DNA of 24,325 nt from JALRBM01 sp964615445 (GCA_964615445.1 CAZTOK010000019.1:1-24325), one strand, 5' to 3'. Positions 1 to 6,385 are shown, counted from the first letter of the stretch. A program made the numbers and translations. The notes: generated by a model from the letters alone, not told the origin.

Positions 1-2
1 CG

Positions 3-215
3 TCGACCGGTTCCATCGCGTTGACGACGAGTGCGCCGATCGGCGCCTTCACCGATTTCGCCTATGTCAATCTGTACCAGAACGCCGACCCCTACATCAG
101 TCATCTCCTCAATCAGGGCGTGTTCTACGGCGAGACGGCGAATGTCACCCAGCGGATCTGGATCACAGCCACCGCCCCGACCGGCTATGCCCCGGGGGGC
201 GTCTGTTTTTACTAA
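3..215 (+). CDS. 3' end of an unidentified GC-rich gene (partial, probably foreign)
   Basis: An open frame enters from the window edge and stops with TAA at 213-215. It encodes about 70 residues ending in GYAPGGVCFY. Third codon positions are overwhelmingly G or C, so the frame looks genuinely coding in a high-GC genome. The DNA just downstream uses AT-rich codons. I do not recognise the family; the sequence has no obvious membrane segment or catalytic motif. The reverse frame is also open to the edge, but its translation is low-complexity (Arg/Gly-rich) and less protein-like. The abrupt change of composition near 200-210, inside the sugar-transferase frame on the other strand, suggests an assembly chimera or a foreign insertion rather than a native neighbour. 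Confidence 0.5.
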   Translation, partial: STGSIALTTSAPIGAFTDFAYVNLYQNADPYISHLLNQGVFYGETANVTQRIWITATAPTGYAPGGVCFY

Positions 216-671
216 AATAAGTCCGCGGGTTGGCCCGCGCCCGACATAAAAAAGTAAACTACGAGTGAGACGCAATATTTCTCGCTCAAACACCATAAGC
301 AGGAATGAGGCCACAAGAGCATAGAGCGCAACTAAGCGAGCGGGGAAAATAGGCTGGTTGCTTGCATATTGCCAGCCGATGACAAGCAAGATGCCGATCA
401 GCGAGCCAATGGCAATCTTACCCCATTCTACAAGTCGACGGGTGTAGGTATTTGCTTGGTAAAGTCCTAGTGAGGCAAAAATAAGGATCCAAAACGGAGC
501 AATCAAAATAAAGGTAGTGAAGTACTGTTTGGCATAGATAGGAATTAATAGTGGACGAGGATCGTATTGAACACGTAGGATATACGCAATACTAAATGCC
601 AAAAGTAGTACGATAAAATCGACCAAGATAAGAATGAGACTGTAGAATTTCGTATTTTTTTTCGATGGCAT
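204..671 (-). CDS. Undecaprenyl-phosphate sugar transferase, N-terminal part (truncated)
   Basis: The ATG at 671 opens a frame beginning MPSKKNTKFYSLILILVDFI. It shows four to five hydrophobic helices and then the REILRLTRSLLFYVGRG segment that precedes the nucleotide-binding-like middle domain. This layout is typical of exopolysaccharide polyprenyl glycosylphosphotransferases, membrane enzymes that load the first sugar phosphate onto undecaprenyl phosphate. The catalytic C-terminal bacterial sugar-transferase domain (about 200 residues) is missing because homology appears to end near 204, where GC-rich DNA begins. The frame stays open to base 1, but those residues look foreign. It diverges from an O-antigen-ligase-like gene, which suits a surface polysaccharide locus. 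The family is inferred from topology and the linker motif only. Confidence 0.6.
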
Positions 672-682
672 CTATGGCTGTT

Positions 683-688
683 ATTATA
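683..688 (-). promoter_or_regulatory. -10 element of the sugar transferase gene
   Basis: A perfect TATAAT lies on the minus strand, 11 nt before the ATG at 671, so the expected transcript has a leader of only about 5 nt. No Shine-Dalgarno sequence fits in this space. Confidence 0.5.
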
Positions 689-701
689 CCATCTTTTGGC
701 T

Positions 702-707
702 TACACT
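702..707 (+). promoter_or_regulatory. -10 element of the O-antigen ligase-like gene
   Basis: TACACT ends 7 nt before the ATG at 715. This matches the leaderless spacing seen at many other genes here and favours ATG 715 over the upstream GTG at 709. A clear -35 box is not visible. Confidence 0.35.
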
Positions 708-714
708 AGTGATA

Positions 715-2016
715 ATGAACGTTTCACGCCTTGAAAAAATATATGTTGGCATATTGTTTGTTATTTTTGCTGGCATTGTTATCCATGCACCGCTAAGCGT
801 TGGATTTAGCGTGCTATTTCCTGACTACAGTTGGCTTATAAAATCATGGAAAGAGGTTTTAATGGCGCTTGCAGTTCCTCTTGCGATCATCCTAATTACG
901 CGCCATAAGCTTTGGAAAGAGTTGTTTGATGATTGGATAATGCGCTGTATTATGGCATTTGTCACACTTCATTTCTTGTTACTTGCAGTATTCCGACAAA
1001 GCCTTATAGCAGAGGTGGCTGGCCTCGCCATTGATCTTCGATATGTGCTTTTTTTTGGCCTTGTGTACGTTGCCATGCGAACAGCGCCACAATACCGCCA
1101 AAGGCTTGTTCAGATTGCGACTGTGGGTGCGTTGGTTGTTGTATGTTTCGCTACATTACAACTATTCTTACCTGCAGATATTCTCTCGCACCTTGGTTAT
1201 AGTAAAACAACCATTGCTCCGTACCTTACAGTTGATCAAAACCAGACATATATTCGAGTAAATAGTACGCTTCGCGGACCAAATCCGCTCGGCGCGTATG
1301 CTGGCATGACACTTGCATTTCTGGCGGCGGCTATAGTGCGACAAAAAGTCCGTTGGCGACGAATGAGCCATCGAATTACTGTCACTGTTCTGGCTATCTG
1401 TAGCATTGTTGCGTTATGGATTAGCTATTCGCGCAGCGCCCTTGTTGGCAGCATAGTAGCCGTTAATATTGTGGCAGTCATACCGATTTTTCGCCGTATG
1501 TCAAAAAAATGGTGGATTGGAACCGCTGCTGGCGTAGGTATGGTGATTGGTATCCTGATAGCATTTAGCGGCAGTTCGTTTGTGTCGAATGTACTCCTTC
1601 ATGAAAATCCAACTGGTGGCAGCTCGGTAAATTCAAATGAAGGACATGCCGCGTCACTCGTAAACAGCCTTACAAATCTTATCCATCAGCCGCTTGGAGC
1701 TGGCATAGGCAGTACCGGTTCAGCCTCGCTCCGAGGGCTCAATCCAGTTATTGTAGAGAATCAATATTTGTTTGTAGCGCATGAGGCTGGTTGGCTAGGG
1801 CTTATTTTATTTGTAATATTGCTTGGCTTTGTGCTAGTACGAGCATGGAAACTGCGACAAGATTGGCTCGCGCTTGGTGTATTTGCGAGCGGCATTGGTC
1901 TCATATTAATTGGCTTACTGCTCCCAGTATTCACCGATGATACAGTTGCAATTATATGGTGGGGGTTAGCTGCGATAGCACTTGCAGGGAGGAATCATGA
2001 ACGAACGACCAAGTAA
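715..2016 (+). CDS. O-antigen ligase / Wzy-type polymerase family membrane protein
   Basis: The 433-residue protein has about ten to twelve hydrophobic segments and the motif STLRGPNPLGAYAGM near residue 190. That motif is characteristic of the O-antigen ligase/polymerase (Wzy_C) superfamily. A large extracytoplasmic loop follows around residues 290-350 (SSVNSNEGHAASLVNSLTN), the usual position of the catalytic loop. Members polymerise or ligate undecaprenyl-linked glycans outside the membrane; a Gram-positive-like cell would use one for capsule or wall glycans. ATG 715 was chosen because a -10 box sits 7 nt upstream; GTG 709 would add two residues. The 3' end overlaps the next gene by 20 nt, so the two are translationally linked. 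The sugar transferase gene on the other side supports a glycan role. Confidence 0.75.
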   Translation: MNVSRLEKIYVGILFVIFAGIVIHAPLSVGFSVLFPDYSWLIKSWKEVLMALAVPLAIILITRHKLWKELFDDWIMRCIMAFVTLHFLLLAVFRQSLIAEVAGLAIDLRYVLFFGLVYVAMRTAPQYRQRLVQIATVGALVVVCFATLQLFLPADILSHLGYSKTTIAPYLTVDQNQTYIRVNSTLRGPNPLGAYAGMTLAFLAAAIVRQKVRWRRMSHRITVTVLAICSIVALWISYSRSALVGSIVAVNIVAVIPIFRRMSKKWWIGTAAGVGMVIGILIAFSGSSFVSNVLLHENPTGGSSVNSNEGHAASLVNSLTNLIHQPLGAGIGSTGSASLRGLNPVIVENQYLFVAHEAGWLGLILFVILLGFVLVRAWKLRQDWLALGVFASGIGLILIGLLLPVFTDDTVAIIWWGLAAIALAGRNHERTTK

Positions 2017-2350
2017 AAAACAGCGTGAACTACTTAGTTTTATAGAAGGTTTTATAGAAGGAAACGGCTACGGTCCAAGCTATCGCGAAATTATGCGTTC
2101 GCTCGATTATAAATCAGTTTCAACTGTGGCGGTGCACGTCGACGGCCTTATTAAAAAAGGAAAACTTCGCAAAAAAGACAATTCAGCACGTTCGCTCGAA
2201 GTAGTAAAAGAGGTCGCGCCAATTGAAGATATGCATATAACATGGTTAAAAAAAGAAATCAAAAAACGTGTGAATGCCGATACTGAAATTACTAAAAAAG
2301 AAGCGAGCGTTCTTAGCGAAGCGCTTAGTATTTTAAACCCTCAAACCTAA
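1997..2350 (+). CDS. LexA-type winged-helix DNA-binding protein without protease domain
   Basis: The product is 117 residues. Residues 1-70 match the LexA N-terminal winged helix: SKKQRELLSFIEGFIEGNGY, PSYREIMRSLDYKS as the recognition-helix region, then AVHVDGLIKKGKLRKK and RSLEVV. Full LexA is about 200 residues with a Ser/Lys peptidase domain and an Ala-Gly cleavage site. Here the tail is only a charged helical segment (TWLKKEIKKRVNADTEITKK) and both features are absent. It should therefore bind DNA but cannot self-cleave in response to RecA. The start ATG at 1997 follows GGGAGG with good spacing and overlaps the ligase gene. The DNA-binding family is clear; the regulated genes are unknown. 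Confidence 0.8.
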   Translation: MNERPSKKQRELLSFIEGFIEGNGYGPSYREIMRSLDYKSVSTVAVHVDGLIKKGKLRKKDNSARSLEVVKEVAPIEDMHITWLKKEIKKRVNADTEITKKEASVLSEALSILNPQT

Positions 2351-2364
2351 ACCTTCATTTCCCC

Positions 2365-2394
2365 TTGACCAACTGCCAAATTAACAGGTATAAT
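2365..2394 (+). promoter_or_regulatory. Promoter of tRNA-Asn
   Basis: TTGACC at 2365-2370 and TATAAT at 2389-2394 are separated by 18 nt. The tRNA 5' end lies 11 nt past the -10 box. Confidence 0.8.
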
Positions 2395-2405
2395 ACTCTA
2401 AGTAT

Positions 2406-2480
2406 TCCGGCATAGCTCAGTGGTAGAGCGGGTCGCTGTTAACGACTAGGCCGCTGGTTCGAGCCCAGCTGCCGGAGCCA
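2406..2480 (+). tRNA. tRNA-Asn (anticodon GTT), CCA encoded
   Basis: A full cloverleaf can be drawn. The acceptor stem is TCCGGCA with TGCCGGA, the D arm is GCTC-AGTGGTA-GAGC, and the anticodon stem GGTCG/CGACT holds loop CTGTTAA with anticodon GTT. A five-base variable region precedes the T arm GCTGG-TTCGAGC-CCAGC. The discriminator is G and CCA is genomically encoded. It is a single-gene unit with its own promoter and terminator. It is relevant to the AspRS at the window end, which may also charge this tRNA. Confidence 0.95.
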
Positions 2481-2487
2481 AGTAGAC

Positions 2488-2519
2488 GCACTTCGCAACT
2501 TGCGAGGTGCTTTTACTTT
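2488..2519 (+). terminator. Rho-independent terminator after tRNA-Asn
   Basis: A 10-bp stem GCACTTCGCA/TGCGAGGTGC (one G-T pair) with loop ACT is followed by TTTTACTTT. Confidence 0.85.
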
Positions 2520-2523
2520 GTGA

Positions 2524-2529
2524 GATAAT
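2524..2529 (+). promoter_or_regulatory. Extended -10 of the first Nudix gene
   Basis: TGA-GATAAT ends exactly 6 nt before ATG 2536, implying a leaderless transcript. It lies immediately after the tRNA terminator. Confidence 0.55.
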
Positions 2530-2535
2530 TAATCT

Positions 2536-2946
2536 ATGAAAACAGTACTTATGCCGGTTGCAGTTGTGAAAGATGGTGATACAGTTCTCTTAAGAAAAAT
2601 GGACCCAGCAAAAAGTCCATACGACCAACTATGGGCTCTGTTTGGTGGCAGAGTTGAAAGTGAGTCGTCGGTAAATGAGGCGCTCAATAAAGAATTAATG
2701 AATCGCTGGAGCTTCTCTGTGAATATAGTTGAGAAATTGTGGTGGGATGAAGAAATAAAGGTTGATCACGATGGCGAAGAAAAGCGATTTGTCTATCTAG
2801 ATGCAATTTGCGATATCGCAGGAGGCACTCCCCATCCAGTCAATCAAAATGAAACACTTGAATGGGTAGGCATAAATGATTTAAGAAACTATGATATTAA
2901 TCCACCAACGAAAACTCTTTTAACACGAATTGGTTATTTGGATTAA
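2536..2946 (+). CDS. Nudix-fold protein with degenerate catalytic box
   Basis: The 136-residue protein has the Nudix hydrolase layout: VAVVKDGDTVLLRKM as first strands, LWALFGGRVESESSVNEAL and KELMNRW where the Nudix box should be, and a C-terminal LEWVGINDL segment. In the canonical box (GX5EX7REUXEEXGU) RE binds with the EE pair to coordinate Mg2+. Here the equivalents are KE and NR, the first Glu after GX5 is Ser, and the final Gly is Ser. Metal-dependent pyrophosphohydrolysis is therefore doubtful, and it may bind a nucleotide ligand instead. The start is supported by a -10 box 6 nt upstream and the lack of any SD. An intact Nudix gene follows 130 nt downstream. Confidence 0.7.
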   Translation: MKTVLMPVAVVKDGDTVLLRKMDPAKSPYDQLWALFGGRVESESSVNEALNKELMNRWSFSVNIVEKLWWDEEIKVDHDGEEKRFVYLDAICDIAGGTPHPVNQNETLEWVGINDLRNYDINPPTKTLLTRIGYLD

Positions 2947-2960
2947 AGTTGTTAAGTTCG

Positions 2961-3042
2961 TCCACTAGCGGGAGCCAAGATTAGAACTGAAAATAACAGA
3001 GTTCAAAGACTTCTGTTATTTGTTTTGGGTGGGGCTAGTGGA
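2961..3042. repeat. Nested inverted repeats between the two Nudix genes
   Basis: The outer pair TCCACTAGC (2961-2969) and GCTAGTGGA (3034-3042) encloses an inner pair AATAACAGA (2992-3000) and TCTGTTATT (3012-3020) followed by TGTTTT. The inner hairpin can act as a terminator for the first Nudix gene. The outer 9-bp arms are unexplained and make a roughly 80-nt two-tier structure, which could be a small mobile-element remnant or an RNA structure. Confidence 0.6.
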
Positions 3043-3066
3043 TGTGTTTTAGAGTCTAAGCTCTGT

Positions 3067-3072
3067 TATTAT
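3067..3072 (+). promoter_or_regulatory. Extended -10 of the second Nudix gene
   Basis: TGT-TATTAT ends 6 nt before ATG 3079. No SD is present, so the mRNA is predicted to be leaderless. Confidence 0.55.
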
Positions 3073-3078
3073 AAAAAT

Positions 3079-3507
3079 ATGAAAAAAGGCATAGATTATA
3101 TCGGTGTTTCAGCTGGTGCTATGATATTTAACGATAAAAACGAGCTATTTTTATCTAAGCGGAGTCAGAACTGTAAAAACGAACGCGGTCACTGGGAAAC
3201 GCCGGGTGGAAGTGTTGAGTTTGGTGAGACATTAGAGCAAGCAGTGAGGCGAGAGATGCTGGAAGAATATGGTGCTGATATTGAGATTATTGAACAATTC
3301 CCGGCAGCAGATCACCTAATCCCCACTGAAAATCAACACTGGGTCGCTACTACCTTCTTAGCTCGGTTCAAGTCACACCAAACACCTAAGGTCATGGAAC
3401 CTGATAAATGTGATGAAATTGGGTGGTTTGCTCTGGATAGCTTGCCGAAGCTGCTGTCGCTTATTACACAGACTGACCTACAAGAGTATGCGAGACGCAA
3501 GGGGTAA
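3079..3507 (+). CDS. Nudix hydrolase (intact Nudix box)
   Basis: The protein has 142 residues. The Nudix box is complete, with GGSVEFGETLEQAVRREML then EEYGA, so all Mg2+-binding glutamates and the REXXEE core are present near residues 39-62. Upstream strands read GVSAGAMIFNDKNELFLSKR, and downstream are ARFKSHQTPKVMEPDKC and EIGWFALDSLP, as in MutT/NudC-like NTP or NDP-X hydrolases. It probably sanitises nucleotides or trims nucleotide sugars; the substrate cannot be read from sequence. An in-frame upstream start at 3025 exists, but ATG 3079 is preferred because a -10 box precedes it by 6 nt and the domain begins right there. Confidence 0.88.
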   Translation: MKKGIDYIGVSAGAMIFNDKNELFLSKRSQNCKNERGHWETPGGSVEFGETLEQAVRREMLEEYGADIEIIEQFPAADHLIPTENQHWVATTFLARFKSHQTPKVMEPDKCDEIGWFALDSLPKLLSLITQTDLQEYARRKG

Positions 3508-3637
3508 GTAGGTATCAGTAGCTTAACTCATTACCTTGAGACCCATTTTAATTATTACTTAATGTATAAATGATAAAATTTACCTGCGTTTCAGAAGTAT
3601 GTAACGAGTACTTACTAATTCACGAAGGGTAAAGTAG

Positions 3638-3721
3638 GGGAAGAAAAAGGCAGGTATTATTAGCCTCGTCGCATGTATTGTGGTAGCTATTGGCTGGCTT
3701 GTCTTTTTATTAGCGTATTAG
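3638..3721 (+). pseudogene. Possible membrane-protein tail fragment
   Basis: After an in-frame TAG at 3635-3637 there is a readable segment GKKKAGIISLVACIVVAIGW continuing LVFLLAY to a stop at 3719-3721. It looks like a lysine-capped transmembrane helix at the end of a protein. There is no start codon, promoter or upstream domain, so it may be the remnant of a small membrane protein or chance. The surrounding 3508-3849 stretch shows no other coding signal. Confidence 0.25.
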
Positions 3722-3849
3722 TCGTCCTTCAGCGGAAGTGGGACATCTCATCATGGTTACTGTAATTTATCTCTAAATTAGAAGATCTTTATGTGTGGCT
3801 GGAATATAAAGTGAATGAAGCTGAATTAGGTAAAAATAAGATAAAGAGG

Positions 3850-3855
3850 TATAAT
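3850..3855 (+). promoter_or_regulatory. Putative -10 upstream of the 3959 orphan
   Basis: TATAAT lies in an AT-rich stretch about 100 nt before ATG 3959. The implied leader of about 97 nt is long for this window, and no -35 stands out. Confidence 0.35.
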
Positions 3856-3958
3856 ATAAGAAGACAGAGTAGTAAGCTCATCTGGAAAGTATTTATATAC
3901 TAAAAAATATAAGACAAATTGGTCCTGTAGAACGTTATCACGTCAAGGTAATTTTCTA

Positions 3959-4195
3959 ATGGCTCTTTCAGGTAAGGCGCAGAAATTTTTAGCTTCTCAA
4001 CAAGCCTCTGAAGTAAGACGCGAGTTGGAACATATGGTAAGTGATTCGCACTACAATACCCAACCTACCTATTCGTCACTAGCTCAAGGATACGTCCCTT
4101 TTGTAGACAAACATATCAATTATCTTAGTCTTCATCTTGGTATAGATCCTGTTCAGTATTTATCGAATCTTAAGCTAATGACCAGATATAATTAG
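3959..4195 (+). CDS. Small hypothetical protein (78 aa)
   Basis: I do not recognise this protein. It is soluble, starts MALSGKAQKFLASQQASEVR and is predicted helical, with an amphipathic first half, a middle rich in Tyr/Ser/Gln and a final stretch NYLSLHLGIDPVQYLSNLKL. A weak AAGGT lies about 10 nt before the ATG. A strong terminator follows 38 nt after the stop, so it looks like a monocistronic unit. Codon use resembles the neighbours. The gene is supported by its own promoter-like box and terminator rather than by homology. Confidence 0.5.
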   Translation: MALSGKAQKFLASQQASEVRRELEHMVSDSHYNTQPTYSSLAQGYVPFVDKHINYLSLHLGIDPVQYLSNLKLMTRYN

Positions 4196-4233
4196 TTGCA
4201 GCTTGCGACGTCACTAGTCGGAGCTACGAAAAG

Positions 4234-4258
4234 ACGAGTCCACTGAGGCTCGTTTTTT
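4234..4258 (+). terminator. Rho-independent terminator
   Basis: A 7-bp stem ACGAGTC/GGCTCGT with loop CACTGA is followed by TTTTTT. It closes the 3959-4195 gene. Confidence 0.8.
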
Positions 4259-4310
4259 GTAGTTAGGCGTGCGTGATGTTTACTGCTAAGATAATTCCAT
4301 GGTCAATTAG

Positions 4311-4351
4311 TAACCCAACCGAGTGTGTTGTGACGACACTCGGTTGGGTTA
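4311..4351. terminator. Long hairpin at convergent junction
   Basis: A perfect 16-bp stem runs from TAACCCAACCGAGTGT (4311-4326) to its complement at 4336-4351 with a 9-nt loop. It sits directly beyond the stop of the minus-strand gene ending at 4355. It lacks a clear T tract on either side, so stem strength must do the work or it has another role. Confidence 0.65.
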
Positions 4352-4354
4352 TGG

Positions 4355-4726
4355 TCAGAGCTGTACGACGACTTCAAAAGTCTGAGGGAACATTGTCGTT
4401 AATCCACTGATAGCTTCTTCGAGGCTCTCGGCTGTGCGACGACTGCCATGCTGGCTCAAGTTGAGTGCGCGGATGTCGATAGGCTGATCGAGTCGTCTTA
4501 GGAGAAGGCTGGTCACGATGAGCATCTGCATCGCGACGCATTGGCTGATAACCTGGTGCGGGCCTTGCATGTTGTCTATATCAGTCCGTGCGGCCTCGTT
4601 TTCTTCAGTGAGAATTGTTCGTGCATGCTCTACACCCCTATCACTCTTGATACGCAGGTAGCCGCCTCGTCCGTCAGGCTGTGCTGACTGCATGCTTACG
4701 GTAACCTGTTGTTCGTAGAAATGCAT
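4355..4726 (-). CDS. Hypothetical protein (123 aa)
   Basis: This protein is not recognised. It begins MHFYEQQVTVSMQSAQPDGR, predicted as beta strands, then has a charged region and a likely helical core (QVISQCVAMQMLIVTSLLLR) that is amphipathic rather than membrane-spanning. It ends with a strand, TFEVVVQL. The start is ATG 4726 with AAGGAGG just upstream; a TTG one codon earlier is also possible. Unlike many first genes here it has a conventional promoter and a 33-nt leader with a strong SD. GC is somewhat higher than the flanks, which may indicate recent acquisition. No function can be assigned. Confidence 0.6.
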   Translation of the reverse strand: MHFYEQQVTVSMQSAQPDGRGGYLRIKSDRGVEHARTILTEENEAARTDIDNMQGPHQVISQCVAMQMLIVTSLLLRRLDQPIDIRALNLSQHGSRRTAESLEEAISGLTTMFPQTFEVVVQL

Positions 4727-4765
4727 CAAACCTCCTTTATAGAAGGATAACTATCATACTCATAA

Positions 4766-4794
4766 TTTATAGAATAACTACCTATTAATGTCAA
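4766..4794 (-). promoter_or_regulatory. Promoter of the 4726-4355 gene
   Basis: On the minus strand, TTGACA (4794-4789) and TATAAA (4771-4766) are separated by 17 nt. The start codon lies about 40 nt downstream with an SD. Confidence 0.75.
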
Positions 4795-4842
4795 TAATCC
4801 GATGTCACGTTTGAGGTTTACCTAAGGTAAGTAGATTTTAGA

Positions 4843-4935
4843 ATGGATCAAAGGGACGAAAAAGGTAATCGAATATCAATTTTTAGCCGATTAAACTTTG
4901 CTGCAAATCGTACCTATTTGCCAGAGGTAAGTTGA
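4843..4935 (+). CDS. Possible 30-aa small protein
   Basis: ATG 4843 opens a 30-codon frame starting MDQRDEKGNRISIFSRLNFA and ending TYLPEVS before TGA. A weak -10-like TAGATT ends 5 nt before the ATG, echoing the leaderless pattern. A palindrome TTACCTAAGGTAA (4818-4830) precedes it. No homology is recognised, and it could be a chance frame or a gene fragment. Confidence 0.25.
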   Translation: MDQRDEKGNRISIFSRLNFAANRTYLPEVS

Positions 4936-4976
4936 ATTCGGACTTAGAAAGCCAAGTATGTGGCGTGCTCATTTGC

Positions 4977-4982
4977 TATAAT
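4977..4982 (+). promoter_or_regulatory. Extended -10 of the two-helix protein gene
   Basis: TGC-TATAAT is a perfect extended -10 and ends exactly 6 nt before ATG 4989, one of the clearest leaderless arrangements here. Confidence 0.75.
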
Positions 4983-4988
4983 GTAACT

Positions 4989-5195
4989 ATGCAAAAGATA
5001 GCTACAAAAGTATTCGTCTATTCGTCAATCGTCTTTGGTATTCTCGGTATTTTAGTTGTTCTAACGGTGTCTGGGCCGAATAAGCCAGATTCAGCATTGG
5101 GCCAAACCCTTATTAAACTTTTGTTTGCAGATGTCTTTATTATTCTGCCTTCATTCGCGCTGAGTATTGCTGGTAAGTATTTAAATAGTAAATAA
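4989..5195 (+). CDS. Small two-helix membrane protein (68 aa)
   Basis: Two hydrophobic helices are visible, roughly residues 6-28 (KVFVYSSIVFGILGILVVLT) and 43-62 (LLFADVFIILPSFALSIAG). They are separated by a short polar loop SGPNKPDSALGQ and followed by a KYLNSK tail. It has no catalytic motif and I do not recognise the family. The ATG at 4989 is fixed by the perfect extended -10 six nt upstream; an earlier frame start at 4932 lies upstream of this promoter and is rejected. It is monocistronic, converging on the broken gene at 5218-5590 with only 22 nt between stops. Confidence 0.65.
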   Translation: MQKIATKVFVYSSIVFGILGILVVLTVSGPNKPDSALGQTLIKLLFADVFIILPSFALSIAGKYLNSK

Positions 5196-5217
5196 CTTCT
5201 AATGCAGTAAGCAGTCT

Positions 5218-5590
5218 TTAGCTTTTTCTTCTTAAGGCTTTATCGATTGAGCTTAAAACAGCATCAACCTCGGCAATCTCTTGTGCATGCTTCTTTGGGC
5301 TATCTTCAAGTAATAACACGCCATACCCTACTAAGGTATATTCTAAATCGTCAGGCGACATGTATAAAAGGGCATTACCCTCTGGGTGAAGTGGCTTAGT
5401 GTCATCGTCGATAATACCAAAAACCATCCTGAATAGCTTCGACTCCATTTTGTGCATGGTGATTGAAGAATCGCGTTTGCTCGGCTGTGTGCTCGCGGTC
5501 CCAGACCGCCGTACTCTTACGAAGTGCTTTCAAGACTATTCTTGGGTGATCGTCACGTGTAATGCCCGGCCGGCCTTTTAAAATTTCCAT
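5218..5590 (-). pseudogene. Frameshifted hypothetical gene
   Basis: Two overlapping minus-strand frames look like halves of one protein. The first starts at ATG 5590 (MEILKGRPGITRDDHPRIVL) and reads FFNHHAQNGVEAIQDGFWYY to a stop at 5402. The second carries DDDTKPLHPEGNALLYMSPD to ALRRKS at 5218. Removing one base from the five-A run at 5419-5423 (TTTTT on the coding strand) joins them as AIQDGFGIIDDDTKPL, giving about 123 residues. The promoter is excellent and leaderless, so the gene was built to be expressed. Either it is inactivated by a one-base insertion, the base is a sequencing error, or shifting is programmed. The family is unknown. Confidence 0.6.
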
Positions 5591-5596
5591 ATGTAA

Positions 5597-5625
5597 ACTA
5601 TAACATAAGCACAATGTACAGTCAA
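5597..5625 (-). promoter_or_regulatory. Promoter of the frameshifted gene
   Basis: On the minus strand, TTGACT (5625-5620), a 17-nt spacer, and the extended -10 TGT-TATAGT (5602-5597) end 6 nt before ATG 5590. Confidence 0.75.
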
Positions 5626-5717
5626 TATAGAGTGCCTATTAATGAAACCAGCTACAGATAAACAATCTCAATATCTTGATTGACTACTGAACAAAATTGA
5701 TTTTCAGACAATATTAT

Positions 5718-5723
5718 TATAAT
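5718..5723 (+). promoter_or_regulatory. -10 element of the 5736 membrane protein gene
   Basis: TATAAT lies within ATATTATTATAATATATG. The in-frame ATG 5736 lies 12 nt after it, leaving a leader of about 6 nt. Confidence 0.45.
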
Positions 5724-5735
5724 ATATGAATACCA

Positions 5736-6278
5736 ATGCTTTCTGCGTTGGAGTTCGATGTACTTTCGGCCTATTCGCGAAAGGGAGTTGCGATGGGAAT
5801 CATTGTTGTGGGTGGCGGATTGTTGTTCCTCGACTTTGTCGCCTCACTACTCATGGCCTCATTTGTCCTTGGAGCCGCGGGGTTCTTGTTCTTCGGTATC
5901 TTAACCATTTTGCTTGTCGTTGCGTTTGCACGTGCGGTAATGGCAGAAGCCGAGGAAAACGGCTCGCTCAGTGCTTTCGAGATTGTGGCTGTGCCTGTTG
6001 TGTCGATGGCCATAGGGTATTTTGCCGCAGTTGGCAATGTTTACAGTATGCTTTGGTTCGCCAATGAAAACCTTGTGTCTCCGTTTGATGTTTTGGTTAT
6101 GATGGTGTGCGCCTTCGTGTTTCCTTTTTTGGCATTCACGGTACTTTTCAAGGCAAAGCGTGGTTCACGTATTTTGGCGGCACCATTCTTTTTACTTCCT
6201 ACATATATTTGGACGTGGATCGCTCTCAACTGGGACGCGATCCAGGCGGTAGCTCAGTCTGTGAAAATGCATCACTAG
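5736..6278 (+). CDS. Hypothetical polytopic membrane protein (180 aa)
   Basis: Five to six hydrophobic segments are visible: about residues 18-40 (VAMGIIVVGGGLLFLDFVAS), 42-68, 82-108 (VVSMAIGYFAAVGNVYSMLW), 114-138 and 147-166 (PFFLLPTYIWTWIALNW). A short acidic loop, AEAEENGSLS, joins the second and third. No transporter or enzyme motif is visible and I do not recognise the family. The alternative start at 5726 belongs to another frame that gives a cysteine-rich implausible product. The gene looks more GC-rich than its surroundings, which could reflect membrane codon use or acquisition. A hairpin follows the stop. Confidence 0.6.
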   Translation: MLSALEFDVLSAYSRKGVAMGIIVVGGGLLFLDFVASLLMASFVLGAAGFLFFGILTILLVVAFARAVMAEAEENGSLSAFEIVAVPVVSMAIGYFAAVGNVYSMLWFANENLVSPFDVLVMMVCAFVFPFLAFTVLFKAKRGSRILAAPFFLLPTYIWTWIALNWDAIQAVAQSVKMHH

Positions 6279-6303
6279 AAGCCTAAGCATATGTAGGTCT
6301 GGA

Positions 6304-6351
6304 TGGGCCACTCAAGTAGAAAAAGCAGAACTTTTTCGAAAGAGTGGTCCA
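6304..6351. terminator. Two-tier hairpin after the membrane protein gene
   Basis: Outer arms TGGGCCACTC and GAGTGGTCCA (one G-T pair) enclose an inner stem GAAAAAG/CTTTTTC with loop CAGAA. It lies 25 nt after the stop at 6278 and before the next promoter, so it is probably a terminator. Confidence 0.55.
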
Positions 6352-6385
6352 TTCACTAAAGCAGTATTTAATAGTAGTGTTTTGC

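Noticed and set aside
224..239. CGCGGG-TTGG-CCCGCG hairpin as a terminator for the GC-rich gene
   Set aside because: It encodes the GRGPTRG segment of the minus-strand sugar transferase and has no T tract, so it is probably coincidental.
5726..6067. Plus-strand frame of 113 residues starting at a well-placed ATG
   Set aside because: The product is cysteine-rich and low-quality, and it overlaps a membrane-protein frame with clear hydrophobic helices at 5736-6278.
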